The translations under genes were made by a program, and so were the position numbers. Below are positions 8,656-16,675 of a DNA stretch of 64,000 nucleotides, one piece after another. The stretch spans positions 1-64,000 of the forward strand of contig NZ_JAHLDL010000012.1 of NCBI RefSeq assembly GCF_018861315.1, read 5' to 3'. The notes beneath the pieces are model-generated. The model made no database searches, was not told the DNA's origin, and saw only the letters and a program-made list of their open reading frames with translations. Position 1 is the stretch's first letter. Each line of letters opens with the position of its first letter. The stretch is from Clostridium bowmanii. Lineage in GTDB: Bacteria; Bacillota; Clostridia; Clostridiales; Clostridiaceae.

Positions 8656-9384
8656 TTATATTTCAATGTGTTCGGGCCTTAATCTATAAACAACATCTTT
8701 TCTTTCTAATATTATTTTAATTTTTTCTTTTAATTCATTATCGTCTAGAATCTTTAGTAGAAGTTCTTTAGTGGGGTTTATTACTGTAGGGTGACTAATT
8801 AACTTTAACATATTGTAATCCCCAGAAGTATCTCCATATGCATAACTTTGATTCAAATCAATATTGTATTTAAGAACAAAATTTTCTATAGCAGTTTTTT
8901 TACTATCACTATCCCACATAGGAATAATATCACCAGTGTAAATGTCATCTTTATTCAATAAATACTTTGTTCCTATATAATCATCAAATCCATATTTTAT
9001 TGACATTTCCCGTACAAGTTCAATGGGGCTACCTGATATGGTTATAATTAAATGACCCTGATCCTTATGCCATTTAATTTTGTCACGGGTAAAGGTATAA
9101 ACTCTATCTCCCTTTTGCTTTATAATTTGACTGGCAATAAACTCAATTTGACACCTATGAAGCCCGATTATTGCTTCACTATAAATATCAGCCATTTTTA
9201 GTAGGTAATTATCATAATTTCCTATTCGTTTATCCCATTTAACATAAAAAGGTTTTACTTCTTTGTACCATCTATCATTTTCTATCAGTTCGCTTTTGAT
9301 TAATTTTTTAAATACCTCTGTTATTAAACCGTCCCTATAGAGAGTACCATCAATATCAAAGAAAGCAGCTATTCTTTTTTCCAA
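8656..9384 (-). CDS. HAD-family hydrolase (subfamily IB, phosphoserine-phosphatase-like)
   Basis: Likely a small-molecule phosphatase. The nucleophile motif FFDIDGTLY lies at residues 8-16, motif II near 115 (LIITISGSP) and motif III as YAYGDTSGDYNML near 180. The helical cap between them and the roughly 240 residue length fit HAD-IB enzymes. The frame opens at a GTG at 9402, but GGAGGTG overlaps that codon. The TTG at 9384, about 6 nt past GGAGGTG, is the best start (MEKRIAAFFD). The substrate is unknown. Confidence 0.85.
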   Translation of the reverse strand: MEKRIAAFFDIDGTLYRDGLITEVFKKLIKSELIENDRWYKEVKPFYVKWDKRIGNYDNYLLKMADIYSEAIIGLHRCQIEFIASQIIKQKGDRVYTFTRDKIKWHKDQGHLIITISGSPIELVREMSIKYGFDDYIGTKYLLNKDDIYTGDIIPMWDSDSKKTAIENFVLKYNIDLNQSYAYGDTSGDYNMLKLISHPTVINPTKELLLKILDDNELKEKIKIILERKDVVYRLRPEHIEI

Positions 9385-9447
9385 AGGGGTCACCTCCAAC
9401 ACTAGTAATTTAATATTGTATTTAAAATTTTATAAAAATAAAGAAAA

Positions 9448-10029
9448 TTATTTTGGAAATATTATTCTTTTTTCTGTGATTATGAAATCTAAAGGCACAT
9501 CATAAATACCTGTTGGGATCTCACCGATTATTTGATAGTCATAGGCTATACCTACAGTAGGAGTGGTTTTCAATTTTTCGGGTAGAAATCTATCATAATA
9601 GCCTGCACCAAAGCCTATCCTGTTACAATGTTCATCAAATACTACACCAGGAACTATTATTAAATCTATATCTTTAATGTTAGCTTTTTTGAGTAACTCA
9701 TGTTTTGGTTCCATAATACCGAAAGAAGATTTAGTAAGGTCAGTAGTAAGATTTTGTATTTCAAAAGGTATTATTTCTCTTGTCTCTTTTATACAATAAG
9801 GAACAATTACTTTTTTACCATTATCTAAACACCATTTAGCAAGGTCATATGTATTTACTTCACTATTGAAACTTAAGTACATCATGATATTTTTGCAACT
9901 TATAAACTCGGGTAAATTAATAATTGTTTTTACAATTTTATTGCTAAAAGCACTCACATTATCCATCTTCATGGTTTTTCTTTGAAGTAACATATTTCTC
10001 CTTAAATCATCCTTAAGACTGGTCTCCAT
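9448..10029 (-). CDS. 5-formyltetrahydrofolate cyclo-ligase
   Basis: Converts 5-formyl-THF to 5,10-methenyl-THF using ATP, returning a folate storage form to the one-carbon pool. The 193 residues carry the family motif IGFGAGYYDRFL (about 143-154) and the N-terminal RRNMLLQRK segment. The frame extends to 10092, but the GGGGGG ribosome binding site points to the ATG at 10029. It is 63 nt upstream of the HAD gene on the same strand and may be co-transcribed. Confidence 0.92.
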   Translation of the reverse strand: METSLKDDLRRNMLLQRKTMKMDNVSAFSNKIVKTIINLPEFISCKNIMMYLSFNSEVNTYDLAKWCLDNGKKVIVPYCIKETREIIPFEIQNLTTDLTKSSFGIMEPKHELLKKANIKDIDLIIVPGVVFDEHCNRIGFGAGYYDRFLPEKLKTTPTVGIAYDYQIIGEIPTGIYDVPLDFIITEKRIIFPK

Positions 10030-10279
10030 AAATACCCCCCTAGCAATTATTATAGTAGTACCACTATAGCAACTTATTGTGGCTTTAAGCATTTAAATTC
10101 AATAAAATTTATGTAATTATAACATATGTTTTTCATATATGCAATTTGTAGAAGTTGTTATAAGTAGTCATTCTCTTATATAAGCTAGTTTGCAAATATA
10201 AAATATTGGTAAAATATTATATGAAAAAGAAGGGCGAAGTGGAATAGTTATTCTGAATTTTATGCATCCACGAAGGAAT
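10030..10279. other. AT-rich intergenic region
   Basis: This is the 5' region of the cyclo-ligase gene. A fragment TTTGCAAATATAAAAT near 10190 resembles part of a family B arm. I see no gene or other clear signal. Confidence 0.35.
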
Positions 10280-10362
10280 TCATTATATACTATTTATCAC
10301 ACTTTTACATCCTACATCTTTTCACTTTCATTAGCGGTTAACTTTTAAATTATCACCTGCGC
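10280..10362 (-). repeat. partial family D-like repeat
   Basis: On the minus strand GCGCAGGTGATAATTTAA (10345-10362) matches the 3' part of the hairpins at 52549 and 60852 in about 15 of 18 positions. Further on, AGTATATAATGA (10281-10292) matches 61181-61192 in the same relative order as in the 60852-61192 region. It looks like a shortened, degenerate copy of the same composite element. Confidence 0.4.
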
Positions 10363-10389
10363 CGCAGTAGTTATTAAAATAATAATTTT

Positions 10390-10429
10390 AATAAAAGCTC
10401 ATAACATTCTAATGTTATGAGCTTTTATT
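10390..10429 (-). terminator. terminator after the oligopeptide-binding pseudogene
   Basis: A perfect 19-bp stem (10390-10408 with 10411-10429) with a 2 nt centre. It ends in T runs on both strands and lies 16 nt after the stop codon of the minus-strand fragment. Confidence 0.85.
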
Positions 10430-10445
10430 ATTTTACTAAACTATA

Positions 10446-11456
10446 TTATTTTGCAGCAGTTACGGAAGCACCTTGGAACCATGTCATTCCTAAGGAGGAT
10501 GTACGAACTCCCATAATAGTTGGTTTTGTAACTATTGTATTTGTGTATTCATAAATAGGAATTACAATATCATCTTTCATAATAATGTCTTCCGCTTCAT
10601 GTAGCATTGTCATTCTCTTAACTGGATCTAATTCTTTTTTAGCAGCTAAAATTTTAGCATCATATACTGGATTGCTGTATCCTGGGTCGTTGTTTCCTGA
10701 ACTTGTTGTAAGTAAATCAAGGAATGTCATAGGGTCTGTATAGTCTGCTAGCCAGCCATCTCTTGCAAGAGTATATTGTTTATCGTTTCTTGTTGTTAAG
10801 AATACTTTCCATTCTTGATTCTTAAGCTCTATATCTATTCCAAGATTTGTCTTCCACATATCTTGAATTGCAGCAGCAATATTTTGGTGACCAGCACCTG
10901 TGTTATAAAGAAAAGTTAATTTAGGGAAGTCTTTTCCACCTGGATAACCTGCCTCTGCAAGTAATTCTTTAGCTTTAGTTATATCTCCCTGCGCTGGGTA
11001 GTATTCTTTACTTGCAAAATCTTTACCATTTGGTTCTATAATGCCTTTTGGAACAAAGGATGTTGCAGGAGTTTGACCATCTTTACTAACATTTTCAACT
11101 ATGTCTTTCCTGTTAATAGCAAGTGATAATGCTTTTCTTACTTTAGGGTTTTGTATAGCCTTAGCAGCTTCAGGTGTAAGATTCGCTACATAGTAATAAG
11201 TTCCTAAGTTAGGAGTGATTTTACAAGCACCCTCTTTTACAAGACCAGGTATTTCAGATTGTGGTGGTGTATTAATCATGTCCATTTGATCTGCTTTAAA
11301 TGCTGAAAGGGCTGCAGTTGCATCTTCTAGCATTTTGTAGTTAAGAGTAGTAAGTTTGATATTACTAGCATTCCAATATTTATCGTTTTTTACAAAGGTC
11401 ATTACATCTTTAGGTAACCATTCTTTCATTTTGAATGCTCCATTAGTAATGTAAGG
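10446..11456 (-). pseudogene. oligopeptide ABC transporter substrate-binding protein (OppA/DppA), N-terminus deleted
   Basis: The remaining sequence is the C-terminal 60% of a family 5 solute-binding protein. It begins within the family landmark (PYITNGAFKMKEWLP, read from 11456) and includes VRKALSLAINRKDIVENV, LLAEAGYPGGKDFPKL and the DGWLADYTDP segment. Normal members have about 540 residues including a lipoprotein signal; about 200 residues and the signal are missing. An in-frame stop lies about 20 codons upstream, and there is no ribosome binding site for the ATG at 11429. No permease or ATPase is near. The downstream part is undamaged, so the deletion may be recent. Confidence 0.85.
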
Positions 11457-11535
11457 TAATAAAGAGTAATGTAACTTTTAACATTGAGCTCTAAATCTTA
11501 TATTCGACTAAATTATGTATAAGATTACACAATAC

Positions 11536-11564
11536 TTGCAATTTTCTGAAAAAATTGATATTAT
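11536..11564 (+). promoter_or_regulatory. predicted promoter of the first MetS-like gene
   Basis: TTGCAA (11536-11541), a 17 nt spacer and TATTAT (11559-11564). The spacer sequence is nearly identical to that at 12398-12426 ahead of the symporter gene, so the two units probably share control. Confidence 0.55.
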
Positions 11565-11698
11565 AATTATAAATAAATTATAAAAAGTATTATAAATAGT
11601 TAATTTTTAAAAAACATCTTATAAAAGATTGTAATTTAATAGTGTGGTAAACAATAATTTTTTATAAAAAATAAGGATAAGTAAAAGGAGGAATAAAT

Positions 11699-11806
11699 AT
11701 GAGTGGTCAAGCATTGGGTTTTATGCTTGCAATGTGGAGTGCAATAATAGTTTCTGCAATAGTGAGTCTAAGAACTGTATTAAAGAATGACAAAGTGAAA
11801 AGTTAA
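11699..11806 (+). CDS. MetS-like small subunit of a sodium:amino-acid symporter (copy 1)
   Basis: A 35-residue protein beginning MSGQALGFMLAMWSAI, with one membrane helix (about residues 5-25) and a basic tail. It has a perfect AGGAGG ribosome binding site at 11687-11692. The MSGQAL..MLxMW start and SLRTVLK end match the methionine/alanine importer small-subunit family (MetS of Corynebacterium, Pfam MaAIMP_sms), whose members work with an NSS-type transporter. That transporter lies 725 nt downstream. Two paralogues follow at 14218 and 14967. Confidence 0.85.
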   Translation: MSGQALGFMLAMWSAIIVSAIVSLRTVLKNDKVKS

Positions 11807-12045
11807 GACGTATTAATATTTTGCTAAAAATTACTAATATATAAATATATTAAAAACACTAAATTGGAAAATCTACAACTATAAGGCTTATGATGCTAGA
11901 GTATTGATAACTACTCTATGCTAGAAGGACATATAGGGAGGAATATTCAAGGATCCTTTGAAAATAAGGGAAATTAGTGAAATGGATCAGGTTGAGATGT
12001 GCCAAGTGCAAAAGAAGAATCATAGATTTTTATATTTTTCAAAAG
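11807..12045 (+). other. region between copy 1 and its terminator
   Basis: An imperfect hairpin (TAGAGTA with TACTCTA near 11900-11920) and a GGGAGGAA box near 11937. A 30-odd codon frame with a TTG start near 11959 has no clear relation to that box and no recognisable product, so I do not call it a gene. Confidence 0.35.
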
Positions 12046-12078
12046 AAGGTGCAGAATTTTAATTCTGCACCTTTGTTT
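12046..12078 (+). terminator. terminator downstream of the first MetS-like gene
   Basis: AAGGTGCAGAATT (12046-12058) pairs perfectly with AATTCTGCACCTT (12061-12073), followed by TGTTT. It separates copy 1 from the symporter transcription unit. Confidence 0.8.
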
Positions 12079-12397
12079 AGTTGTTTTATATAAAATCATA
12101 GATTTTAAGGAGTTATGTAAAAATATGAATATTTATTTTTTGTTAATTTAAATAATTAGAAAAAATGACTATGATTTGTTAAAAAAATATCAACAATTTA
12201 AATAAATTTTAATTTTCATTTAAAATATTGCTTATTTATGGTGGAAATTATTTTTAATTTTTCTTAGATAATGACAATAAATACTTGTATATTGTTGATT
12301 TATATACAAACATATTTTAAAAAGTTATATAATACATGGTTTTTAATGCGATTTAGTTAATAGATGAAAAAAAAAAATGAAGAATGTTTAACAACTC

Positions 12398-12426
12398 TTG
12401 CAATTTTCTGAAAAATTTGATAATAT
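12398..12426 (+). promoter_or_regulatory. predicted promoter of the symporter operon
   Basis: TTGCAA (12398-12403), 17 nt, TAATAT (12421-12426). The stretch CTTGCAATTTTCTGAAAAA is identical to that at 11535, and TTTGATAATATATTA recurs at 14904 ahead of the third MetS-like gene. Confidence 0.55.
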
Positions 12427-12443
12427 ATTAATAATTTAAAAAT

Positions 12444-12500
12444 AATTTATATGTTAATAATCTATAAACTATTAACATATAAATTATTAACATATAAATT
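12444..12500 (+). repeat. inverted and direct AT repeat in the symporter leader
   Basis: AATTTATATGTTAATA (12444-12459) is inverted at 12470-12485 and the inverted copy is repeated directly at 12485-12500. The leader can therefore form two alternative hairpins just before the ribosome binding site (GGGGGAGG). Confidence 0.65.
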
Positions 12501-12530
12501 ATTAATAAATACACAGGGGGAGGTTTAATT

Positions 12531-14111
12531 ATGGCTAAAGAACGAGAAGAATGGGGATCAAAGATTGGAATGATCCTAGCAATGGCAGGTAATTCAGTTG
12601 GCCTTGGTAATTTCTGGAGATTTCCATATCAAGCTGCTAAAAATGGTGGCGGCGCTTTTATGATTCCTTATGTGGGTGCTCTTATTTTAATAGGAATACC
12701 TTTGATGCTTGTAGAATGGATGATGGGAAGACTTGGTGGAAGATATGGGCATGGAACTGTAGGTTTTATGATTTATATTCAGTCTAGAGACAAGATTAAA
12801 CCGCGACGTGCAATTATATTAGGTTCTATATGTGGAATGATAGTTATTGGGGTTACACTACTGGTAAATTCTTATTACAATCATTTGATAGGGTGGACAT
12901 TGGGTTATGCATTTTTATCGGCCACTGGTGGTTACTTAGATAAGGCCGTATCTACAGGACAGTTTTTTACAAATTATATACAAAACCCCGCTTATGTATT
13001 CACTTTTTGGATTATTAGTTTAGCAGTTTTAGGACTAGCAGTTACAAGAGGAATTGAAAAAGGTATAGAATCTTGGGCAAAATTAATGATGCCTACTCTA
13101 TATATATTTGGATTTATATTAATTTATAAGACACTAACTATTGGATCACCAGTTAATCCAGATTGGTCTGCTATAAAGGGATTGGATTATCTTTGGACTC
13201 CAAGATGGGGAGATTTAAGCTTTAAAGGTGCTCTTGCAGCAGCAGGGCAGATTTTCTTTACACTATCGTTAGGTATGGGAATAATTCAAAACTATGCTTC
13301 TTATTTAAAGTCTGATGATGACATTGTAGCATCATCAATGACAACAGTATCCTTAAATGAATTTGCAGAAGTAATCCTTGGAGGAAGTATTGCAATACCA
13401 ATTACTTATGCTTTCATGGGCGTAAAAGGTCTAAGTGCAGGAGTGGGACTATCGTTTATCTCATTACCTAATATTTTTAGGGTTATGGATGGCGGTAGAG
13501 TAATGGGAACACTATGGTTCTTGTTATTGTTCTTTGCTGGATTTACCTCAGCTATTGCTATGTATAATTACTTAGTAACAATCTTAGAAGAAGGCATGGG
13601 TATGGTTAAGAAGAAGGCTGCCTTGTTAGTTTTCGTAGGCTATATAATAGTTGGACTTCCAGTTGCACTAGAGCCAATAATTACTAAAACTGCTGAACTT
13701 GCTTATTTTACAGAGCTTGATAACTGGGTTGGTACTTATTTACTAGTTGTAATGGGTCTTATTGAAATAATTGTGGCTGGTTGGCTTATGAAAGAAAATC
13801 CAGTAGACGAGATGAATCATGGTTCTTTCTGGCAAGCGCCAAAATGGATGTATACAGTTATGATTAGATTTGTAACTCCTGCAACAATAATAATTATTTT
13901 AGCAGGATCAACTTGGACATACATTCAAGAAGGATATTTTAAAATGATACCAACTTTTGTAGCAAAAACACCAGAGCTAATTCCCTGGGTTAATGGTGCG
14001 AGAATAGTTTTACTAATAGTATTTATTATTGGATTTATTGGTACTTATAGGAGTATAAAAGGTGTTTATGGAAAAGAACTTGTAGAAAATAAGGTTCTTA
14101 TAAGAAAGTAA
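12531..14111 (+). CDS. sodium-dependent amino acid transporter (NSS/SNF family, MetP-like)
   Basis: Imports an amino acid with sodium. The first helix carries the family signature WGSKIGMILAMAGNSVGLGNFWRFPY (stretch at residues 8-33; GN.VGLGN forms the Na+ and substrate sites), followed by the NGGGAFMIPY loop. About twelve membrane helices are visible in 526 residues, the usual length. The MetS-like micropeptides around it argue for a MetP-type methionine/alanine carrier. GAGG 8 nt ahead fixes the ATG. It is probably transcribed with the genes at 14218 and 14331. Confidence 0.92.
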   Translation: MAKEREEWGSKIGMILAMAGNSVGLGNFWRFPYQAAKNGGGAFMIPYVGALILIGIPLMLVEWMMGRLGGRYGHGTVGFMIYIQSRDKIKPRRAIILGSICGMIVIGVTLLVNSYYNHLIGWTLGYAFLSATGGYLDKAVSTGQFFTNYIQNPAYVFTFWIISLAVLGLAVTRGIEKGIESWAKLMMPTLYIFGFILIYKTLTIGSPVNPDWSAIKGLDYLWTPRWGDLSFKGALAAAGQIFFTLSLGMGIIQNYASYLKSDDDIVASSMTTVSLNEFAEVILGGSIAIPITYAFMGVKGLSAGVGLSFISLPNIFRVMDGGRVMGTLWFLLLFFAGFTSAIAMYNYLVTILEEGMGMVKKKAALLVFVGYIIVGLPVALEPIITKTAELAYFTELDNWVGTYLLVVMGLIEIIVAGWLMKENPVDEMNHGSFWQAPKWMYTVMIRFVTPATIIIILAGSTWTYIQEGYFKMIPTFVAKTPELIPWVNGARIVLLIVFIIGFIGTYRSIKGVYGKELVENKVLIRK

Positions 14112-14120
14112 AAACAGGAG

Positions 14121-14194
14121 AGTATAACCATTAATAATTGTTATACTACTGAAAAATACTAAAGTAGTAATATTTAATAATTGTTATTACTTTA
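14121..14194 (+). repeat. two intergenic hairpins with a family C-like core
   Basis: AGTATAAC..GTTATACT (14121-14147) and AAAGTAGTAA..TTATTACTTT (14159-14192) each form a hairpin; both contain TAATAATTGTTAT. They lie between the symporter and the second MetS-like gene, where a processing or partial termination signal could set subunit ratios. Confidence 0.6.
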
Positions 14195-14217
14195 GATAAA
14201 AATAAGGAGGAAGAAAT

Positions 14218-14313
14218 ATGAGTGGTCAAGCATTGGCTTTTATGTTGGTAATGTGGCTCAGTATATTCGCGTTATCATTCCTTAGTTTAAGAACAGTATT
14301 AAAGCATCAATAG
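14218..14313 (+). CDS. MetS-like small subunit of a sodium:amino-acid symporter (copy 2)
   Basis: A 31-residue single-helix protein beginning MSGQALAFMLVMW and ending SLRTVLKHQ, with AAGGAGG at 14203-14209. It lies 106 nt after the symporter gene and is most likely its direct partner. Compared with copy 1, the first seven residues and the SLRTVLK end are nearly the same, while the helix core differs (LSIFALSFL). Confidence 0.88.
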   Translation: MSGQALAFMLVMWLSIFALSFLSLRTVLKHQ

Positions 14314-14330
14314 GAAGAGAGTGAAGATGT

Positions 14331-14744
14331 ATGAATATTGAAGAAAGTATAGCTTTAAAAAAGATCACCTTTTATTTTACAATTTTAAGTGCATTGTTTT
14401 TGATTTTATCTTCACAATTCACAGGATTTCTTTTGCCATTACTATTTGTTCTACCGATATATATGGGGCTTATAGGAATTAAGCAAAGAAGAAAGAGTGG
14501 GTATTTAATAGGAATAGCAATAGTTCCTATAGCATTTGCTATTTCAGTACTATGGATAAGATATTCTATAAGTGTTTTCGCTGATAGAATAAACCAAATT
14601 GCTAAAATTAGTGAACAGTATAATATATCATCTGCTAAAGCCGGAGCATTCACTACAATCTTTTTTGCATTAAGTATTGCATTGGTTAGTATATGTGTAG
14701 TATTTTTGGTGAAATTACTTAGGCATAAAGAAATTTTCACATAA
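14331..14744 (+). CDS. small four-helix membrane protein of unknown function
   Basis: A 137-residue protein with hydrophobic segments at about residues 12-30, 34-48, 57-77 and 105-127. I do not recognise a family. It begins 17 nt after the second MetS-like gene, behind GGAAGAGAGTG, so it probably belongs to the symporter operon. Whether it is part of the transporter is unknown. Confidence 0.7.
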   Translation: MNIEESIALKKITFYFTILSALFLILSSQFTGFLLPLLFVLPIYMGLIGIKQRRKSGYLIGIAIVPIAFAISVLWIRYSISVFADRINQIAKISEQYNISSAKAGAFTTIFFALSIALVSICVVFLVKLLRHKEIFT

Positions 14745-14777
14745 GATAGTTGAAAAAAATTAAATAGAGGACCTATT

Positions 14778-14810
14778 AAAAACACTGGAACACTGTTTCA
14801 GTGTTTTTAG
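14778..14810 (+). terminator. terminator of the symporter operon
   Basis: AAAAACACTG (14778-14787) pairs with CAGTGTTTTT (14799-14808). Stem, loop and T-tail are of the normal intrinsic type. Confidence 0.8.
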
Positions 14811-14966
14811 TTGTGAGTGCAGAATTTAAATTCAAAAGGTAAATAGCATTTATTAAACTTCCAATTTTTCTAAAAATACAAATATATCTGTAATATATTT
14901 GTATTTTGATAATATATTATTAATAGTTAAAATAAAAATTGAAAAGGGCATAAAGGAGGAAGAAAG

Positions 14967-15062
14967 ATGAGTGGTCAAGCGCTAGGCTTTATGTTAGTAA
15001 TGTGGGGTTTAATAGCTGGTTTATCCTTCGTAAGTTTAAGAGCTGTATTAAAGAATAAATAA
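14967..15062 (+). CDS. MetS-like small subunit of a sodium:amino-acid symporter (copy 3)
   Basis: A 31-residue protein beginning MSGQALGFMLVMWGLIAG and ending SLRAVLKNK, with AAAGGAGG at 14953-14960. It lies after the operon terminator, is flanked by a terminator of its own and has TTTGATAATATATTA upstream as the symporter does. It is therefore a separate transcription unit, encoding a spare or alternative small subunit. Confidence 0.88.
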   Translation: MSGQALGFMLVMWGLIAGLSFVSLRAVLKNK

Positions 15063-15105
15063 AATTGCAGGACATAAAAACATTTTTATATAATAATTCG
15101 TAATT

Positions 15106-15144
15106 AATAAAAACGCTGAAACTTTGTTTCAACGTTTTTATTTT
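15106..15144 (+). terminator. terminator of the third MetS-like gene
   Basis: AATAAAAACG..GAAAC loops back on GTTTC..CGTTTTTATT (15106-15142), ending in TTTT. Two bulges but a clear U-tail. Confidence 0.75.
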
Positions 15145-15244
15145 AGAGAAAAATTTTATGTAATTCATGTTATATCAAGATATTTATTTCAAGTATATAT
15201 ATGGTATAATATATTTAAAAACAAGCTAGGGATGGTGAGGCATC

Positions 15245-16279
15245 ATAAAGAGTTTACGTAAAAAATATTATATACTTTTATTATTGACTATGTCAACATT
15301 TTTAATATCTTGCAAAAGTAATATTAAACCTGTTGAAAAAGATACATATCTAATGGGTACAATTGTTCAATTAAAGGTATATGGTGGAAACGCAGAAAAA
15401 GCAACACAGAAAGCCTTAGAAAGAATAGGCGACATAGAAAATAAAATGTCTGTTAATATGGAGACTTCTGAAATTACCAAACTAAATGATAAGGCTGGTA
15501 AGTCAGGGCAAAAACTTAGCCGAGATACTTATTTTGTAATAGATGAAGCGGTGAAATACAGTAAGTTAACAGAAGGTGCTTTCGATTTATCTATAGAGCC
15601 AATTGTAAAGCTATGGGGTATAGGTACAGATAAGGAAAGGGTTCCTTCAAAAAATGAAATAGAAGAAAAATTAAAACTAGTAAATTATAAAGATATTATT
15701 TTAGATAGTAAGAATTCTACAGTAAAGTTAAAACGAACTGGTCAAGCTATAGATTTGGGTGGAATAGCAAAGGGATATACGGCGGATGAGGTAAAAAAGG
15801 TTTTAATTAATAATAAGATTAGCAGTGCACTTATAAATTTAGGTGGTAATGTTTATGCAGTAGGAAGTAAATCAGACGGAACTAGCTGGAGTATAGGGGT
15901 GCAGAATCCATTAGATACCCGTGGAAAATATTTAGGAAATCTTAGGGTTACTGATAAATCAGTGGTCACTTCAGGTAACTATGAAAGATATTTTATTGTT
16001 GATGGTAAGCGGTATCATCACATATTCGACCCGAAAGATGGATATCCATCAGAAAATGGCATTATAAGTACAACAATAGTATCAGATAAGTCAATAGATG
16101 GGGATGTGCTATCTACTAGTACTTATGTCTTGGGTCTTACAAAAGGACTTAAATTGGTAGAGTCTATTAAAGGTGTAGAAGCTATTTTTATTACTTCTGA
16201 TAAAAAAGTATATGTTACCTCGGGTCTAAAAGATAGTTTTAATTTAACGGATAAGGAGTTTATTTATGAAAAAAGGTGA
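15245..16279 (+). CDS. apbE: FAD:protein FMN transferase, lipoprotein
   Basis: Attaches FMN covalently to threonines of exported or membrane flavoproteins such as RnfG and RnfD. Family motifs are DTYLMGTIVQLKVYGG near the N-terminus, AIDLGGIAKGYTAD (about residue 160) and NLGGNVYAVG. The only ATG/GTG/TTG that keeps the signal is the TTG at 15284, which has no ribosome binding site and removes the basic n-region. Reading from the ATA at 15245, 4-8 nt after GGTGAGG, gives (M)KSLRKKYYILLLL..FLISC, a textbook lipoprotein signal. I therefore propose an ATA start. First gene of a three-gene operon facing rnf. Confidence 0.9.
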   Translation: MKSLRKKYYILLLLTMSTFLISCKSNIKPVEKDTYLMGTIVQLKVYGGNAEKATQKALERIGDIENKMSVNMETSEITKLNDKAGKSGQKLSRDTYFVIDEAVKYSKLTEGAFDLSIEPIVKLWGIGTDKERVPSKNEIEEKLKLVNYKDIILDSKNSTVKLKRTGQAIDLGGIAKGYTADEVKKVLINNKISSALINLGGNVYAVGSKSDGTSWSIGVQNPLDTRGKYLGNLRVTDKSVVTSGNYERYFIVDGKRYHHIFDPKDGYPSENGIISTTIVSDKSIDGDVLSTSTYVLGLTKGLKLVESIKGVEAIFITSDKKVYVTSGLKDSFNLTDKEFIYEKR

Positions 16280-16652
16280 TAAGATAGTTGGAATAATACT
16301 TATAATTGTTGTGGTAATAAGTTTAGGTGCCGTTTCATTATATAAATTTTCCATTAAAGGATCAGAAAATATTGCAGTTATAAAGAGTGAAGGCAAGGTT
16401 GTTAAAACTATTGATTTAAATAAGGTAGTTGTACCAGAAGAGTTCACTTTAAAAACATCTAATGGTCATTACAATATAGTAGCAGTTAAGCATAATAGTA
16501 TTAGTATAAAAGACGCAGACTGTCCACATAAGGAGTGTGTTAAAAGTGGATGGATTGGAAAGCCAGGCGAAATGATTGTATGTTTACCTTTTAAGCTTGT
16601 AATTAATATTAATGGACAAGCAGAGACAGGTGTAGATGCTGGAACATTCTAA
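16266..16652 (+). CDS. NusG domain II-containing protein
   Basis: A 128-residue protein with one N-terminal membrane helix (about 8-28) and an extracytoplasmic NusG-II domain. The domain shows HKECVKSGWIGKPGEMIVCLPFKL, with the paired CPHKEC and IVCLP cysteines of this family (quoted stretches are shorter than the whole). It overlaps apbE by 14 nt, so translation is coupled. NusG-II proteins often lie beside apbE and Gx transporter genes in Firmicutes. Exact role unknown, probably linked to quinone or flavin-dependent membrane redox. Confidence 0.88.
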   Translation: MKKGDKIVGIILIIVVVISLGAVSLYKFSIKGSENIAVIKSEGKVVKTIDLNKVVVPEEFTLKTSNGHYNIVAVKHNSISIKDADCPHKECVKSGWIGKPGEMIVCLPFKLVININGQAETGVDAGTF

Positions 16653-16675
16653 AATAAAAAGATGTGGGTGGAAAT

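Noticed and set aside
11959-12060. Short frame with a TTG start downstream of the first MetS-like gene
   Set aside because: No properly spaced ribosome binding site, no recognisable product, and its end is inside a terminator hairpin.
14372-14785. 137-codon minus-strand frame opposite the four-helix protein
   Set aside because: Exact antisense overlap with a gene that has a good ribosome binding site and operon position.
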